Assembly: GCA_949288185.1 (NCBI GenBank)
Contig: CASEIZ010000015.1
Location: 1 to 64,000, forward strand
Source: an uncultured Eubacteriales bacterium
GTDB lineage: Bacteria > Bacillota > Clostridia > TANB77 > CAG-508
Direction of reading: 5' to 3'
DNA: 64,000 nucleotides
The notes beneath the pieces are model-generated. The model searched no databases, was not told the origin of the DNA, and was given only the letters and a program-made list of their open reading frames with translations. Position numbers and translations under genes: made by a program. Of the stretch, positions 1 to 9,174 are shown in pieces; the stretch's first letter is position 1; every line of letters begins with the position of its first letter.

Positions 1-1
1 A

Positions 2-1234
2 AAGAAATTTATACAAGAAAGTAAATATAATGTAGGATTAGATGCCGCTATTTTAATGAATCCAACAACATGGGTTGCTTCAGGACATGTAGGAGGATTT
101 TCCGACCCATTAATTGATTGTAAAGAATGTAAAACAAGACATAGAGCAGATAAATTAATAGAAGAATGGGCACATGATAATGGAAAAGATATGATTGCAG
201 ATGGTATGTCTGACCAAGAATTAATAGATTTCATTAACGAAAATAAAATACCATGTCCAAATTGTGGAAAAACAAATTTTACAGATATCAGAAAATTCAA
301 TTTAATGTTTAAAACATTCCAAGGCGTAACAGAGGATAAAACAGCAGAAATCTATTTAAGACCAGAAACAGCACAAGGTATATTTGTAAACTTTAAAAAT
401 GTAATGAGAACAACAAGAAGAAAATTACCAATGGGAATTGCACAAATCGGAAAAGCCTTTAGAAATGAAATCACACCTGGAAACTTTACATTTAGAACAA
501 GGGAATTTGAACAAATGGAATTAGAATTCTTCTGTAAACCAGGAACAGATTTAGAATGGCATGCATATTGGAAAGAATTCTGTAAAAAATGGTTATTAGA
601 TTTAGGAATCAAAGAAGAAAATATTAGATTAAGAGATCATTCAAAAGAAGAATTATCACATTATAGTAATGCAACAACAGATATCGAATTTACATTCCCA
701 TTTGGTTGGGGAGAATTATGGGGAATTGCAGATAGAACAGACTTTGACTTAAAGAGTCATATGAATGTTTCAAAAGAAGACTTCACCTATACAGACCCAG
801 AAACAAATGAAAAATATGTACCATATTGCATCGAACCATCTTTAGGAGCAGATAGAGTAGCATTAGCATTTCTATGCAATGCCTACGATGAAGAAGAAAT
901 TGGTGAAGGAGATACAAGAGTAGTATTACATTTACATCCAGTATTAGCACCATTTAAAATAGCAGTACTTCCATTATCTAAAAAATTATCAGAAAAAGCA
1001 CAAGAAGTACATGAAAAATTATCAAAGAAATTTATGTGTGATTATGATGAAACAGGAAGTATCGGAAAGAGATATAGAAGAGAAGATGAAATTGGTACAC
1101 CATATTGTTTAACAGTAGACTTTGATACACTTGAAGATAATACAGTAACGATTAGAGATAGAGATACAATGGAACAAATTAGAATTCCAATTGATGATGT
1201 AGAAAAATGGTTAGAAGAAAAATTAGAATTCTAA
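2..1234 (+). CDS. glyS: Glycyl-tRNA synthetase, single-chain class II type, 5' end outside window
   Basis: Charges tRNA-Gly with glycine in the cytoplasm. The frame is open from base 2, so about 410 C-terminal residues are visible and roughly 50 are missing; the ATG at 56 is internal. Visible features are the GlyRS core ([20 protein letters not shown]), a Cys-rich insertion with CKEC and CPNC pairs, class II motif 2 ([20 protein letters not shown]), motif 3 ([13 protein letters not shown]) and a C-terminal anticodon-binding domain starting near [10 protein letters not shown]. This is the homodimeric (alpha2) form. The next gene starts 14 bases downstream on the same strand. Confidence 0.95.
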   Translation, partial: KKFIQESKYNVGLDAAILMNPTTWVASGHVGGFSDPLIDCKECKTRHRADKLIEEWAHDNGKDMIADGMSDQELIDFINENKIPCPNCGKTNFTDIRKFNLMFKTFQGVTEDKTAEIYLRPETAQGIFVNFKNVMRTTRRKLPMGIAQIGKAFRNEITPGNFTFRTREFEQMELEFFCKPGTDLEWHAYWKEFCKKWLLDLGIKEENIRLRDHSKEELSHYSNATTDIEFTFPFGWGELWGIADRTDFDLKSHMNVSKEDFTYTDPETNEKYVPYCIEPSLGADRVALAFLCNAYDEEEIGEGDTRVVLHLHPVLAPFKIAVLPLSKKLSEKAQEVHEKLSKKFMCDYDETGSIGKRYRREDEIGTPYCLTVDFDTLEDNTVTIRDRDTMEQIRIPIDDVEKWLEEKLEF

Positions 1235-1248
1235 AAGGAAGAGAAAAA

Positions 1249-3174
1249 ATGAATTACAGAATTGTAAATGGCTCTATATCTTTTGGAGCTGAAACGATAT
1301 TAGAAGAAATTAATTTTGAAATAAAGGAAAAAGATAAAATAGCGATTGTTGGAAGAAATGGTGCAGGAAAAACCACTTTTTTAAATGCTATTATGGATAA
1401 TGATATTTTAGAAGAGGGAATTGGAGAAGAAAAATTCCATATATATAAGCAAGGTAATCCTGTGATTGGATATTTAAAACAAATGAATTTTGAAAATTCT
1501 AATAAAACCATGTTAGAGGAAATATTAGAAGCTTATGAACCTATTCTAAATTTAGAAAATAGGATACAAGAAAAAGAAAAAGCCTTGCAAGAAAATACAG
1601 ATGAAAAATTGATAAAAGAATATACAAATGCTTTGGAGCAATATGAAATACAAGGCGGATATGTGTATAAAAAAGAATATGAAACAGCAATCAAGAAATT
1701 TGGCTTTAGAGAAGAGGATAAACAAAAAAGAATAAGTGCATTTTCTGGAGGGCAACGAACGAAAATTGCTTTCTTAAAGTTATTATTAAGCAAGCCAGAT
1801 ATTTTATTACTAGATGAACCAACAAACCATTTGGATATTGTAGCGATTGAATGGTTGGAAAACTATTTAAAAAATTATCCAAAAGCAGTAGTGATTGTTT
1901 CGCATGATAGAATGTTTTTAGATAAGATTGTTAATAAAGTATATGAGATAGAATATGCCAGTATGGTAGAATATACAGGGAATTATACAGATTTTGAAAG
2001 ACTAAAAAAAGAACGATATGAAAAGCAATTAAAAGATTATGAATATCAACAAGCAGAAATCAAAAGATTGCAAGCCATTGCAGATAGATTTCGATATAAG
2101 CCAACCAAGGCTAAAATGGCATTATCTAAATTAAAAAAGATTGAACAAATGACAATTATAGAAAAGCCAGAAGAATATGATTTGAAAACATTTTATGCGA
2201 ATTTTGATGTAAAAGTACAAAGTGGAAAAATGGTATTAAAAGTAGATAAGTTAGAAATAGGATATGATAAGCCAATTGCAGAAGTATCCTTTGAATTATA
2301 TAAAGGACAGAAACTAGCCATTATTGGAGAAAATGGAACAGGAAAATCCACTTTATTAAAAACATTGAATGGAGATATACCGAAAATTAACGGTAATTTT
2401 GAATATGGATATCATGTGCAAACAGGATATTTTGATCAACAGATGGAATTTTCAAATCCAGAAAATACAATATTTGAAGAAATAACGCAAAACTTTCCAG
2501 AATTAACAACAACACAAGCAAGAACTTTATTAGGAACCTTTCTTTTTACAGGAGAGGAGGTATTCAAAAAAATAAATGTATTATCAGGAGGAGAAAGAGG
2601 GCGCTTGCAGTTGTGCAAAATTTTAAAAAGCGAACCCAATGTGTTATTACTAGATGAACCAACCAATCATATGGATATTGTGGGGAAAGAAAGTTTAGAA
2701 AACATATTAAAAGAATATACAGGAACTTTGATTTTTGTATCTCATGATCGATATTTTGTAAATAAACTTGCAGATTGTATATTAGAATTTGATAATGGAA
2801 AAGCAACTTTTTATCATAAAAATTATCAGGAATTCTTAGAGTATAAAGAAAACCATAAAGATACAACGGAAGAATTACAGAATTCCAATACAGTAGAAGA
2901 AAAAACAAACTTGAATGAAAAAAATAAGAAAAAAGAAACCAATTCATACTTTATCGAAAAAGAAAGAAATCGAATACAAAACAAGATGAATAAAATCGAA
3001 CAAGAAATAAATGACAAGGAAAAGAAAATTCAAGATATTGAAAAAGAAATGATGAAAGAAGAAATAGCTTCAGACTACATAAAATTAAATGAATTACAGG
3101 AAGATATACAAAAAATCAATCTAGAAATAGAAGATAAAATGCAAGAATGGGAAAATTTGAATAATAAACTTTAA
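1249..3174 (+). CDS. ABC-F family ATPase (ribosome-associated, Uup/EttA-like)
   Basis: A 641-residue protein with two ABC ATPase domains and no membrane segment, as in ABC-F factors that act on the ribosome. Domain 1 has Walker A GRNGAGKTT (about residue 35), signature FSGGQRTK and Walker B LLLDEPTNHLDI. Domain 2 has GENGTGKST (about residue 360), LSGGERGRLQ and LLLDEPTNHMDI. A charged linker separates them and a Lys/Glu-rich coiled coil (about residues 540-641) ends the protein, as in Uup-type members. The start at 1249 follows AAAGGAAGAG at good spacing. Whether it confers antibiotic resistance or is housekeeping cannot be told. Confidence 0.93.
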   Translation: MNYRIVNGSISFGAETILEEINFEIKEKDKIAIVGRNGAGKTTFLNAIMDNDILEEGIGEEKFHIYKQGNPVIGYLKQMNFENSNKTMLEEILEAYEPILNLENRIQEKEKALQENTDEKLIKEYTNALEQYEIQGGYVYKKEYETAIKKFGFREEDKQKRISAFSGGQRTKIAFLKLLLSKPDILLLDEPTNHLDIVAIEWLENYLKNYPKAVVIVSHDRMFLDKIVNKVYEIEYASMVEYTGNYTDFERLKKERYEKQLKDYEYQQAEIKRLQAIADRFRYKPTKAKMALSKLKKIEQMTIIEKPEEYDLKTFYANFDVKVQSGKMVLKVDKLEIGYDKPIAEVSFELYKGQKLAIIGENGTGKSTLLKTLNGDIPKINGNFEYGYHVQTGYFDQQMEFSNPENTIFEEITQNFPELTTTQARTLLGTFLFTGEEVFKKINVLSGGERGRLQLCKILKSEPNVLLLDEPTNHMDIVGKESLENILKEYTGTLIFVSHDRYFVNKLADCILEFDNGKATFYHKNYQEFLEYKENHKDTTEELQNSNTVEEKTNLNEKNKKKETNSYFIEKERNRIQNKMNKIEQEINDKEKKIQDIEKEMMKEEIASDYIKLNELQEDIQKINLEIEDKMQEWENLNNKL

Positions 3175-3256
3175 ATTTAATAGACTTTACAGGATATTTA
3201 TGATAAAATACTGCCTAAGATAACTTTGTAGTAAAAACAACACAAGGAGGAAGAAT

Positions 3257-3523
3257 ATGAGTAAAGTCAGAGCTGTTAATGGATTTGAAATACGGGAAGA
3301 AAGTAACAAAGACAACAGAAGAGTAATTATCATAGAGTATAAGATTGATAATGAATTTTTTGCACAATCAACATACTATGATGTGGATGAAGAAAAAATC
3401 CAGCAAGTTAAAGAAAAACTTGAAGATTATACATCCACAAACCGAAAGGCAGAAGAGTTATGTAGGACGTTACATTTACCGACAATAGTTAACGCAGTGG
3501 AAAGAATCATATTTGACTACTGA
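3257..3523 (+). CDS. Hypothetical protein, 88 aa, atypical codon use
   Basis: I do not recognise this small soluble, charged protein (starts MSKVRAVNGFEI, ends VERIIFDY). It has a strong Shine-Dalgarno (AAGGAGG, 8 bases before ATG) and its own terminator, so it looks like an independent gene. It contains an in-frame CGG codon (3293-3295, codon 13), which is otherwise absent from the native-looking genes here. A +1 shift at that CGG would hit a stop within about ten codons, so if the gene is translated, CGG must be read in frame. It also uses AGG, ACG and CCG codons more than its neighbours, suggesting recent acquisition. Confidence 0.6.
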   Translation: MSKVRAVNGFEIREESNKDNRRVIIIEYKIDNEFFAQSTYYDVDEEKIQQVKEKLEDYTSTNRKAEELCRTLHLPTIVNAVERIIFDY

Positions 3524-3541
3524 AAAAACGAATTGCAAGGA

Positions 3542-3577
3542 GAAGAAGGAACCAGAAAAATTTTTGGTTCCTTCTTC
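3542..3577 (+). terminator. Rho-independent terminator after the 88-aa gene
   Basis: A 13-bp perfect stem GAAGAAGGAACCA / TGGTTCCTTCTTC with an A/T loop, followed by a T-rich run, 19 bases after the stop codon at 3521-3523. Confidence 0.85.
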
Positions 3578-3662
3578 TTTATCCATTGTTTTAATATTCG
3601 GATAAACAATTCATTAAGATAAAAAATATTTTTACAAAGATAATTGCTTTATAGTATTTGTT

Positions 3663-3845
3663 TTAATTATATAAATTTCTTTCATATAAATCTTGAATAA
3701 AGACATCTTTTTCTTCAAAATTGTCAATAAAACCGACCTTGGCAATATTATCATTTACACCTTGAATCCATACAGGTCTATCATCATAAAACACATCACA
3801 CTTTTCTTTATTTGCTAATATAGAATGAATCCTAGAAATATCCAT
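3663..3845 (-). CDS. sspH: Small acid-soluble spore protein, H type
   Basis: This 60-residue protein starts MDISRIHSILANKEKCDVFY and contains RPVWIQGVND, the VWI-V-N core of H-type SASPs (Bacillus SspH: roughly MDVKRA...VWIQHVNEE). SASPs of this type are made late in the forespore and associate with the spore core. The Shine-Dalgarno (AGAGGAGG) lies about 7 bases before the ATG at 3845. It is monocistronic and divergent from the nucleoside kinase gene, with a large palindrome between them. The call rests on sequence resemblance plus length. Confidence 0.85.
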   Translation of the reverse strand: MDISRIHSILANKEKCDVFYDDRPVWIQGVNDNIAKVGFIDNFEEKDVFIQDLYERNLYN

Positions 3846-3965
3846 AACAAATTCCTCCTCTTAATTAAAAATAAATACATTATCTTTTGGTATAAAATGT
3901 TTCTAATTAAAATATATCCAAAAATGAACTTTATATTCATAAAATATTTATATAGAGAAAAAATT

Positions 3966-4157
3966 ATTCAGCCCAAATCTTGGAAAGGTTAGGTATACAG
4001 TATTTTTTATACCTTGTGTGTCGCAACCACAAATGTTGAAAGATGAATCTTTCAACGAAAGAAGGTTGCTCCAATCGCACTCGCTCTTGCTCGTTTGGTC
4101 GCTTACGCGGTATTTCAAAATACTGTATACCTAACCTTTCCAAGATTTGGGCTGAAT
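3966..4157. repeat. Large inverted repeat A (41-bp perfect arms)
   Basis: Arms 3966-4006 and 4117-4157 are exact reverse complements (ATTCAGCCCAAATCTTGG ... CCAAGATTTGGGCTGAAT). The 110-base centre carries a second hairpin (GTTGAAAGATGAATCTTTCAAC, written here in halves GTTGAAAGAT / ATCTTTCAAC), flanked by GCAACC and GGTTGC, and a GC-richer segment CGCACTCGCTCTTGCTCG. It fills most of the 420-base gap between sspH and the kinase gene. No reading frame is evident. Function unknown. Confidence 0.9.
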
Positions 4158-4205
4158 AGTAACTGGTAATGAAAAGTCATAGATTTTAGTAACTTTATAC
4201 AATGC

Positions 4206-4234
4206 TTGACTTAAAACTTGATTTCATATACAAT
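4206..4234 (+). promoter_or_regulatory. Sigma-A-type promoter for the nucleoside kinase gene
   Basis: TTGACT at 4206-4211 and TACAAT at 4229-4234 with a 17-base spacer. The coding start follows 31 bases downstream, preceded by AAAGGAGG. Confidence 0.6.
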
Positions 4235-4264
4235 GAATTAGGGAAGAACTAAAGGAGGAATTAT

Positions 4265-5905
4265 ATGAAAATACAATACAAAGATAAAGTGATGGAAATA
4301 GATAAACCAATGACAATTAGTGAATTGTTAAAGGAAGAAATCGAAAATAGTGAATATGCAGTAGTAGCTGCTGTTTTTAATAATGAATATAAAAACTTGG
4401 AATCTGTTATAGAAGAAGATGGAAAAATAGAATTAATTGATATTTCTTCAAAAGAAGGAATGAAAGTATATAGAAGAACATTAGTATATATCGTGGGAAA
4501 AGCATTTGAAAACATCTGTCCTAATAAGAAAATGGAAGTGAATTATCAGTTATCAAATGCGATGTTTTGTGATTTAATAGATGAAGAAGTAACAGATGAG
4601 TTTTTAGAAGAATTAACACAAGAGGTTAGAAGAATTGTAAAAGAAGATTTACCAATCAGACAAGTGATTATGAATCGAGAAGAAGCAACTAAATTTTTCA
4701 ATGAAACAGAAACATCAAAAGGAAGATTGCAGTTAGACTTAGAAGGTAATAATGAAATTTTTATGTATTACTGTGAAGACTATTACAACTATTGTTATGG
4801 AACATTAGCTAATCGAACAGGTATCACAAAAATATTTGAAATTGTAAAATATAATGATGGATTTTTGGTAAGATATCCAAGTCAAAGTGACCCAGAAAGA
4901 ATGCCAAAATTCGTAAAGAATAAGAAAATAGCATGGGCTATGGAAGAATATGATGATATCAACAAAATTTTGAATATAGATAGAGTATATCGAATTAATC
5001 AAGCAATAGAGGAAGGAACCGTGAAAGATATTATCTTATTAGCAGAAGCTTTGCACGAAAAGAAAATAGCCAAAATTGCAGATAACATAGCAAGAAACAA
5101 AGATATAAAAATGGTATTGATTGCAGGTCCTTCATCATCAGGAAAAACCACTTTTGCACAAAGATTAGGAATTCAATTAAAGCTAAATAGAATCAAACCA
5201 GTAACCATTTCTGTAGATAATTATTTTGTAGAAAGAAGTGAAACACCAAGAGATGAAAATGGAGAATATGATTTTGAATGTTTAGAAGCCATAGACTTAG
5301 AACTATTTAATGACCATTTAACAAGATTATTAAATGGTGAAGAAGTAGAAATGCCACAATTTGATTTCCTTGTAGGTACCAAAAGATATAATGGTAAAAA
5401 ATTAAAGTTAGAAGAAGATGAAGTATTAGTTATAGAAGGAATCCACTGCTTGAATGATAAATTAACAAGTAAAATACCAGCAGAACAAAAATATAAAGTA
5501 TATATTAGTGCATTAACTGTATTAAATTTAGACAGATTTAATAGAATATCTACAACAGATACAAGATTAATCAGAAGAATCGTAAGAGATTATCAATTTA
5601 GAGGATATTCAGCCAAAAACACAATTGCAACATGGAATAAAGTAAATGAGGGAGAAAAGAAAAATATATTCCCATTCCAAGAAGAATCAAACTTCATATT
5701 TAATACATCATTAGTCTATGAAATAGGAGCTTTAAAACCAATTATCATGCCACTATTAAAAGAAATCACCAAAGAAGACCCAGAATATGCAGAAGCATCT
5801 AGATTAATCAATATGTTAAAATATTTTGAAGAAATACCAAAAGAATTTGTACCAAATAATTCATTATTAAAAGAATTTTTAGGTGGAGGAGATTTTAAAT
5901 ATTAA
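4265..5905 (+). CDS. Nucleoside kinase: TGS domain + tRNA-editing-like domain + uridine kinase/PRK domain
   Basis: A 546-residue cytoplasmic protein. The N-terminus (about 1-60) looks like a TGS/ubiquitin-like domain, followed to about residue 230 by a segment like the second additional domain of threonyl-tRNA synthetase. A uridine kinase/phosphoribulokinase domain follows, with P-loop AGPSSSGKTTF near residue 288 and a downstream VDNYFVERSETP segment typical of the family. This architecture is common in Firmicutes and annotated as nucleoside kinase; the physiological substrate is not shown by the sequence. AAAGGAGG precedes the ATG. It stands alone between two palindromic repeats. Confidence 0.85.
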   Translation: MKIQYKDKVMEIDKPMTISELLKEEIENSEYAVVAAVFNNEYKNLESVIEEDGKIELIDISSKEGMKVYRRTLVYIVGKAFENICPNKKMEVNYQLSNAMFCDLIDEEVTDEFLEELTQEVRRIVKEDLPIRQVIMNREEATKFFNETETSKGRLQLDLEGNNEIFMYYCEDYYNYCYGTLANRTGITKIFEIVKYNDGFLVRYPSQSDPERMPKFVKNKKIAWAMEEYDDINKILNIDRVYRINQAIEEGTVKDIILLAEALHEKKIAKIADNIARNKDIKMVLIAGPSSSGKTTFAQRLGIQLKLNRIKPVTISVDNYFVERSETPRDENGEYDFECLEAIDLELFNDHLTRLLNGEEVEMPQFDFLVGTKRYNGKKLKLEEDEVLVIEGIHCLNDKLTSKIPAEQKYKVYISALTVLNLDRFNRISTTDTRLIRRIVRDYQFRGYSAKNTIATWNKVNEGEKKNIFPFQEESNFIFNTSLVYEIGALKPIIMPLLKEITKEDPEYAEASRLINMLKYFEEIPKEFVPNNSLLKEFLGGGDFKY

Positions 5906-5908
5906 TTT

Positions 5909-5983
5909 TGTCTCATAGAGTTCGTTTGTCTATGCGACATTTACATAAAAATGTCCCAAACAGAAACGTCCCCAATTGGACAT
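5909..5983. repeat. Two short palindromic repeats in tandem (TGTCGCA type and GGGGACGTTTC type)
   Basis: 5909-5940 is a minus-strand copy of the repeat whose ends read TGTCGCATAGACAAACGAAC and AATGCGACA, here slightly degenerate. 5951-5983 is a minus-strand-oriented copy of the GGGGACGTTTCTGTTTGGGACA repeat also found at 14171, 28346 and 55866 (first ten bases here ATGTCCCAAA). They separate the kinase gene from the RNHCP gene; 5951-5983 also reads as an open frame, which is why an upstream start could be mis-called there. Confidence 0.85.
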
Positions 5984-5998
5984 AAAAAAGGAGAAAAA

Positions 5999-6313
5999 AT
6001 GGAAAATAGAAGATTTACAGAAATTGATGAAGAATTTATATGTGAGAATTGCGGAAAAAAGGTTCCTAAATTAGGCTATTCTTGCAGAGATCATTGTCCA
6101 TATTGTTTACATTCTAAACATGTAGACAAAAATCCAGGAGATAGGCAAGAAACTTGCCATGGAGACTTGGAGCCAGTTTCTTTGGAAATTGATGGAAAGA
6201 AAGGTTATGTGATTATTTATAGATGTAAAGCATGTGGGGCAATTAGAAAAAATAAATCCGCGAAAGATGACAATATGGATTTGATCATAGATTTAAGTAG
6301 TAAGCAAATCTGA
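5999..6313 (+). CDS. RNHCP-domain zinc-binding protein
   Basis: A 104-residue protein beginning MENRRFTEIDEEFICENC. It carries the conserved FICENCG, SCRDHCPYCL and CKACGAI motifs of the RNHCP family, probably Zn-binding Cys/His clusters. The biochemical role of the family is not established. I chose the ATG at 5999 because AAAAAAGGAG lies directly upstream; an in-frame ATG at 5951 lies inside a repeat and is unlikely. The stop codon lies inside the stem of a palindrome shared with the convergent U32 gene. Confidence 0.85.
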   Translation: MENRRFTEIDEEFICENCGKKVPKLGYSCRDHCPYCLHSKHVDKNPGDRQETCHGDLEPVSLEIDGKKGYVIIYRCKACGAIRKNKSAKDDNMDLIIDLSSKQI

Positions 6314-6355
6314 AACGTTGGGAACGACTTGGCACGTCCCCAACGTTTCAGATTT
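6306..6355. terminator. Bidirectional terminator-like palindrome B
   Basis: 17-bp arms (6306-6322 AAATCTGAAACGTTGGG; 6339-6355 its exact complement) flank a loop containing GAACGACTTGGCACGTCC. The arms overlap the last codons of both convergent genes. The loop sequence recurs in complement at 59452-59469. Confidence 0.8.
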
Positions 6356-8804
6356 CCTTATTCAAATTTCCATTTGTGTAATGAATACCATCAAATCTTT
6401 GGTTATTAAGTACTCTATGAATAATTTCATTGATTTCTTCAATCGTCTCATCTAAAACATCAATTCTTGCATAATCAATGTTAAATTCTTTTGGATAAAT
6501 AGAGGTTATTTTACTATTAAAGATGGTTGTAACTGTTTGTATATTATCTGGTAAAATTCTAAATTTCATATGTAAACGGTCTTTTAATTCATATATATTA
6601 TCTGTAATACATCTTTGTTTACAAGTTGGATAACATTTATCTGTTTCACCCAAAAGACAATAATTCATATTTAACAGTGGTGTTCTACCATAAACGATTA
6701 ATTCATTTGGTAAATCTGTGCAATTACACAAATCATGAATCATTTCTCTATTTAATTCAGGAGATATGGTATATCGGCAAATTCCCAAATTTTTTAATTC
6801 TTTTATCGTATTGGAATTATACACATTAAAGGTATAATTGGTGATTAATTCTAAGTGTTTATTTAAATCTGCAAAAAGTGTATGTAATAATTTTATATTA
6901 CAGATATTTGAAATGACAAATCCCTTAATATGATAATTGCTTAAAGTAGTTTCTATATTGCTAGATAATAGATTTTTGTAATTTGATTTTATAATGGTTG
7001 GCATATAGATGTATATATTAAATTTATCATCTAAAATATGTAAGATTTCTTGATAGTCTTTCATAGAAAAATATTTTAAAGGAATATATACATTTTCAAT
7101 ACCATGAAGTTGAGTATAATCAAAATCTTTATGCAAAATATTTAATAGAAGAGATAATTTCGTTTTTTTCATAGGATGGTCTTGATTATGATGTTGTTCT
7201 TTTTCATTTGCATGGATGCTTTCATCTGTAGATGTTTTTTTATCTATATTAGAAAAGTTTCTTTTCATCGATTTTATGGCATATTGTTCTACCATTTGTA
7301 AAATGGTTCTTCTTAAATCATTTAGAGTACTTAATTTAGGAACAAATAATTTATCATCTAATTCAATTTCTAAACTTTTAAAAGCAAAAGGCGTAGAAGC
7401 TGTTTTTGAAATTTGAGAAATTATCGTATTTTTATCAAGTGGTCTTGTTCTTGCTTTTAAAGGAATGATATCACTTGTATATTGTATTTTTAAATCTTTA
7501 TACAATTCAATATTGCTAGCAGATGTAACGGCAATTGTAATTGGTTTATTTTCCTTAATCACAATATGACAATTTAAAAGCACTTTTCTGTTTTCTTTTA
7601 AACAAGTATTTTGTGCAAAAGTATTTAGTTTTTTAGAACTCATTTTGTAAATTTGATTACCTAATTTGATATTTCCTTTCATTCTACCAATGATAACTGT
7701 TTGACCAATTTCAGTATATTTGATGTTTTTCATATTCGTATCCATTAATTCTGAAATAGTATAAGTACCTTGCTCTTTTTCTAAAGAAATGGTATCGCCA
7801 ATGCTAATTGGTTCATTTAATTTAACCGTAATATATCCTTTTTTTGCATTATATTTTTGAACTTTCCCAAGAAATAATCCCATATTATTTGGTTTTTCTT
7901 TAAATACCAAATTTCGGTTAGCTTCATTACTCAAATGTCCAGAAGAAGACATACCTCTATTAAACACCTGAAGTAATTCTTTTTTGTCATCTTCATCAAT
8001 TACATATTCATTATCAGATAATGCTAAGTCTATATATTTTCGATAAATTCTTGTTACAATTGCTACATATTCAGGTGATTTCATACGTCCTTCTATTTTA
8101 AAAGACTTTACACCAGCTTCAATTAAATCTGGGATGAATTCTAAACCACATAAATCTCTTGTACTTAATAAATATCCAGAGTTAATCGTTTTATTATTTT
8201 CTAATAATTCAAATGGAAGTCTACAAGGACCTGCACATTTTCCTCTGTTTCCAGAACGTCCACCTAACATACTAGAAAATAAACATTGACCAGAATAAGA
8301 GATACAAAGGGCTCCATGGATAAAGGTCTCTATTTCAATATTTGTGTTTTTACAAATATAATCAATTTCATTAACAGAAAGCTCTCTGGCAAGAACAACT
8401 CTTCTAAAACCAAGTTCTTGTAATTTTAGAGCACCATTTAAGTTATGGACAGTCATTTGTGTACTGGCATGAATTGGTAAATCAGGAAAAGTTCTCATTA
8501 ATGCCATAGCCAATCCTAAATCTTGAACAATAATGGCATCAATTCCGAATTCATAAGCTTTTTTTGCAACATTCATGGCAGATTCAAACTCTGTATCTGT
8601 TACCAATGTGTTTAAGGTTAAATGGGTTTTAACACCACGAATTTTTGCATATTGAATGGCTTTTTCTAAATTTTCAAGTGAAAAATTAGTAGCAAAAGCT
8701 CGTGCACTGAAGTTATCGGCACCGAAATAGACGCTGTTAGCACCATTTTGCACAGCAGCTTTTAAACATTCAAAATCACCAACAGGGGAAAGTAGTTCAA
8801 CCAT
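6348..8804 (-). CDS. U32 family peptidase / RlhA-like protein with C-terminal DUF3656 region
   Basis: An 818-residue protein. The N-terminal half is a U32 TIM-barrel-like domain: MVELLSPVGDFECLKAAVQN, GANSVYFGA, IVQDLGLA, HASTQMTVHN, then the Cys-rich motif with CISYSGQC and RGKCAGPCR and KIEGRMKSPEYVA. The C-terminal half matches the length of the two-part U32-DUF3656 proteins. Family members act as collagenase-like peptidases or, in E. coli RlhA, in 23S rRNA C2501 hydroxylation; the conserved cysteines fit an iron-sulfur or metal site. The activity of this protein is inference. The gene is monocistronic, divergent from the toxin locus. Confidence 0.88.
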   Translation of the reverse strand: MVELLSPVGDFECLKAAVQNGANSVYFGADNFSARAFATNFSLENLEKAIQYAKIRGVKTHLTLNTLVTDTEFESAMNVAKKAYEFGIDAIIVQDLGLAMALMRTFPDLPIHASTQMTVHNLNGALKLQELGFRRVVLARELSVNEIDYICKNTNIEIETFIHGALCISYSGQCLFSSMLGGRSGNRGKCAGPCRLPFELLENNKTINSGYLLSTRDLCGLEFIPDLIEAGVKSFKIEGRMKSPEYVAIVTRIYRKYIDLALSDNEYVIDEDDKKELLQVFNRGMSSSGHLSNEANRNLVFKEKPNNMGLFLGKVQKYNAKKGYITVKLNEPISIGDTISLEKEQGTYTISELMDTNMKNIKYTEIGQTVIIGRMKGNIKLGNQIYKMSSKKLNTFAQNTCLKENRKVLLNCHIVIKENKPITIAVTSASNIELYKDLKIQYTSDIIPLKARTRPLDKNTIISQISKTASTPFAFKSLEIELDDKLFVPKLSTLNDLRRTILQMVEQYAIKSMKRNFSNIDKKTSTDESIHANEKEQHHNQDHPMKKTKLSLLLNILHKDFDYTQLHGIENVYIPLKYFSMKDYQEILHILDDKFNIYIYMPTIIKSNYKNLLSSNIETTLSNYHIKGFVISNICNIKLLHTLFADLNKHLELITNYTFNVYNSNTIKELKNLGICRYTISPELNREMIHDLCNCTDLPNELIVYGRTPLLNMNYCLLGETDKCYPTCKQRCITDNIYELKDRLHMKFRILPDNIQTVTTIFNSKITSIYPKEFNIDYARIDVLDETIEEINEIIHRVLNNQRFDGIHYTNGNLNKEI

Positions 8805-8955
8805 AATCTCACCACCTTATTCGTTTTATACTATCTATAGTATTTCGAAAAATCTTTTTTTAATCAATTTTACCTAATTATACCACAAAATGCTTGAAAA
8901 TTCTAGATTACATAAAGTTACAGCGAAAAAGCGAGAAATATTTCAATTTGTTCGC

Positions 8956-8983
8956 TTGAAATGTAAAAAAAATAGTATATAAT
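8956..8983 (+). promoter_or_regulatory. Promoter of the toxin mRNA
   Basis: TTGAAA (8956-8961), 16-base spacer, TATAAT (8978-8983). It would start an RNA near 8990 with a leader of about 57 bases before the toxin start. Confidence 0.65.
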
Positions 8984-9019
8984 AGAGAACATAGGAAAGA
9001 GAAAAACAGATGTGGTTTG

Positions 9020-9038
9020 CCTCCTACATAATAGGAGG
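9020..9038 (+). promoter_or_regulatory. Stem-loop that hides the toxin Shine-Dalgarno
   Basis: CCTCCTA (9020-9026), loop CATAA, TAGGAGG (9032-9038) is a perfect 7-bp hairpin that completely buries the AGGAGG ribosome site of the small toxin gene. Sequestered ribosome sites are a hallmark of type I toxin mRNAs. Confidence 0.7.
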
Positions 9039-9046
9039 TGATGCAT

Positions 9047-9169
9047 ATGATAGAAATAGAAACTTTATTATTAATTATAAAATTACTATTTGCTGGTCTA
9101 GTATCAGTAACTATCATTACATTTACCTTAATTATAGCAATCGTTGTAATTATGAGTAAACAAAAATAA
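9047..9169 (+). CDS. Candidate type I toxin, 40-aa hydrophobic peptide
   Basis: Encodes MIEIETLLLI...IVVIMSKQK: a short acidic N-terminus, one membrane-spanning helix (about residues 7-35) and a basic tail (KQK). Size and layout match small membrane toxins and holin-like toxins of Firmicutes, though I cannot assign a named family. I chose ATG 9047 over ATG 9041 because AGGAGG (9033-9038) is 8 bases from the former and only 2 from the latter. Immediately downstream is a bidirectional terminator, and a convergent promoter on the minus strand is placed to make an antisense RNA. Predicted product inserts in the cell membrane when antisense control fails. Confidence 0.6.
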   Translation: MIEIETLLLIIKLLFAGLVSVTIITFTLIIAIVVIMSKQK

Positions 9170-9174
9170 AATAC

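Noticed and set aside
4265-5905. Threonyl-tRNA synthetase
   Set aside because: Only TGS/second-domain similarity at the N-terminus; no class II catalytic motifs, and a kinase P-loop is present instead.
5951-5998. Upstream start of the RNHCP protein
   Set aside because: The added 16 residues are encoded by the GGGGACG repeat; the ribosome site is before 5999.
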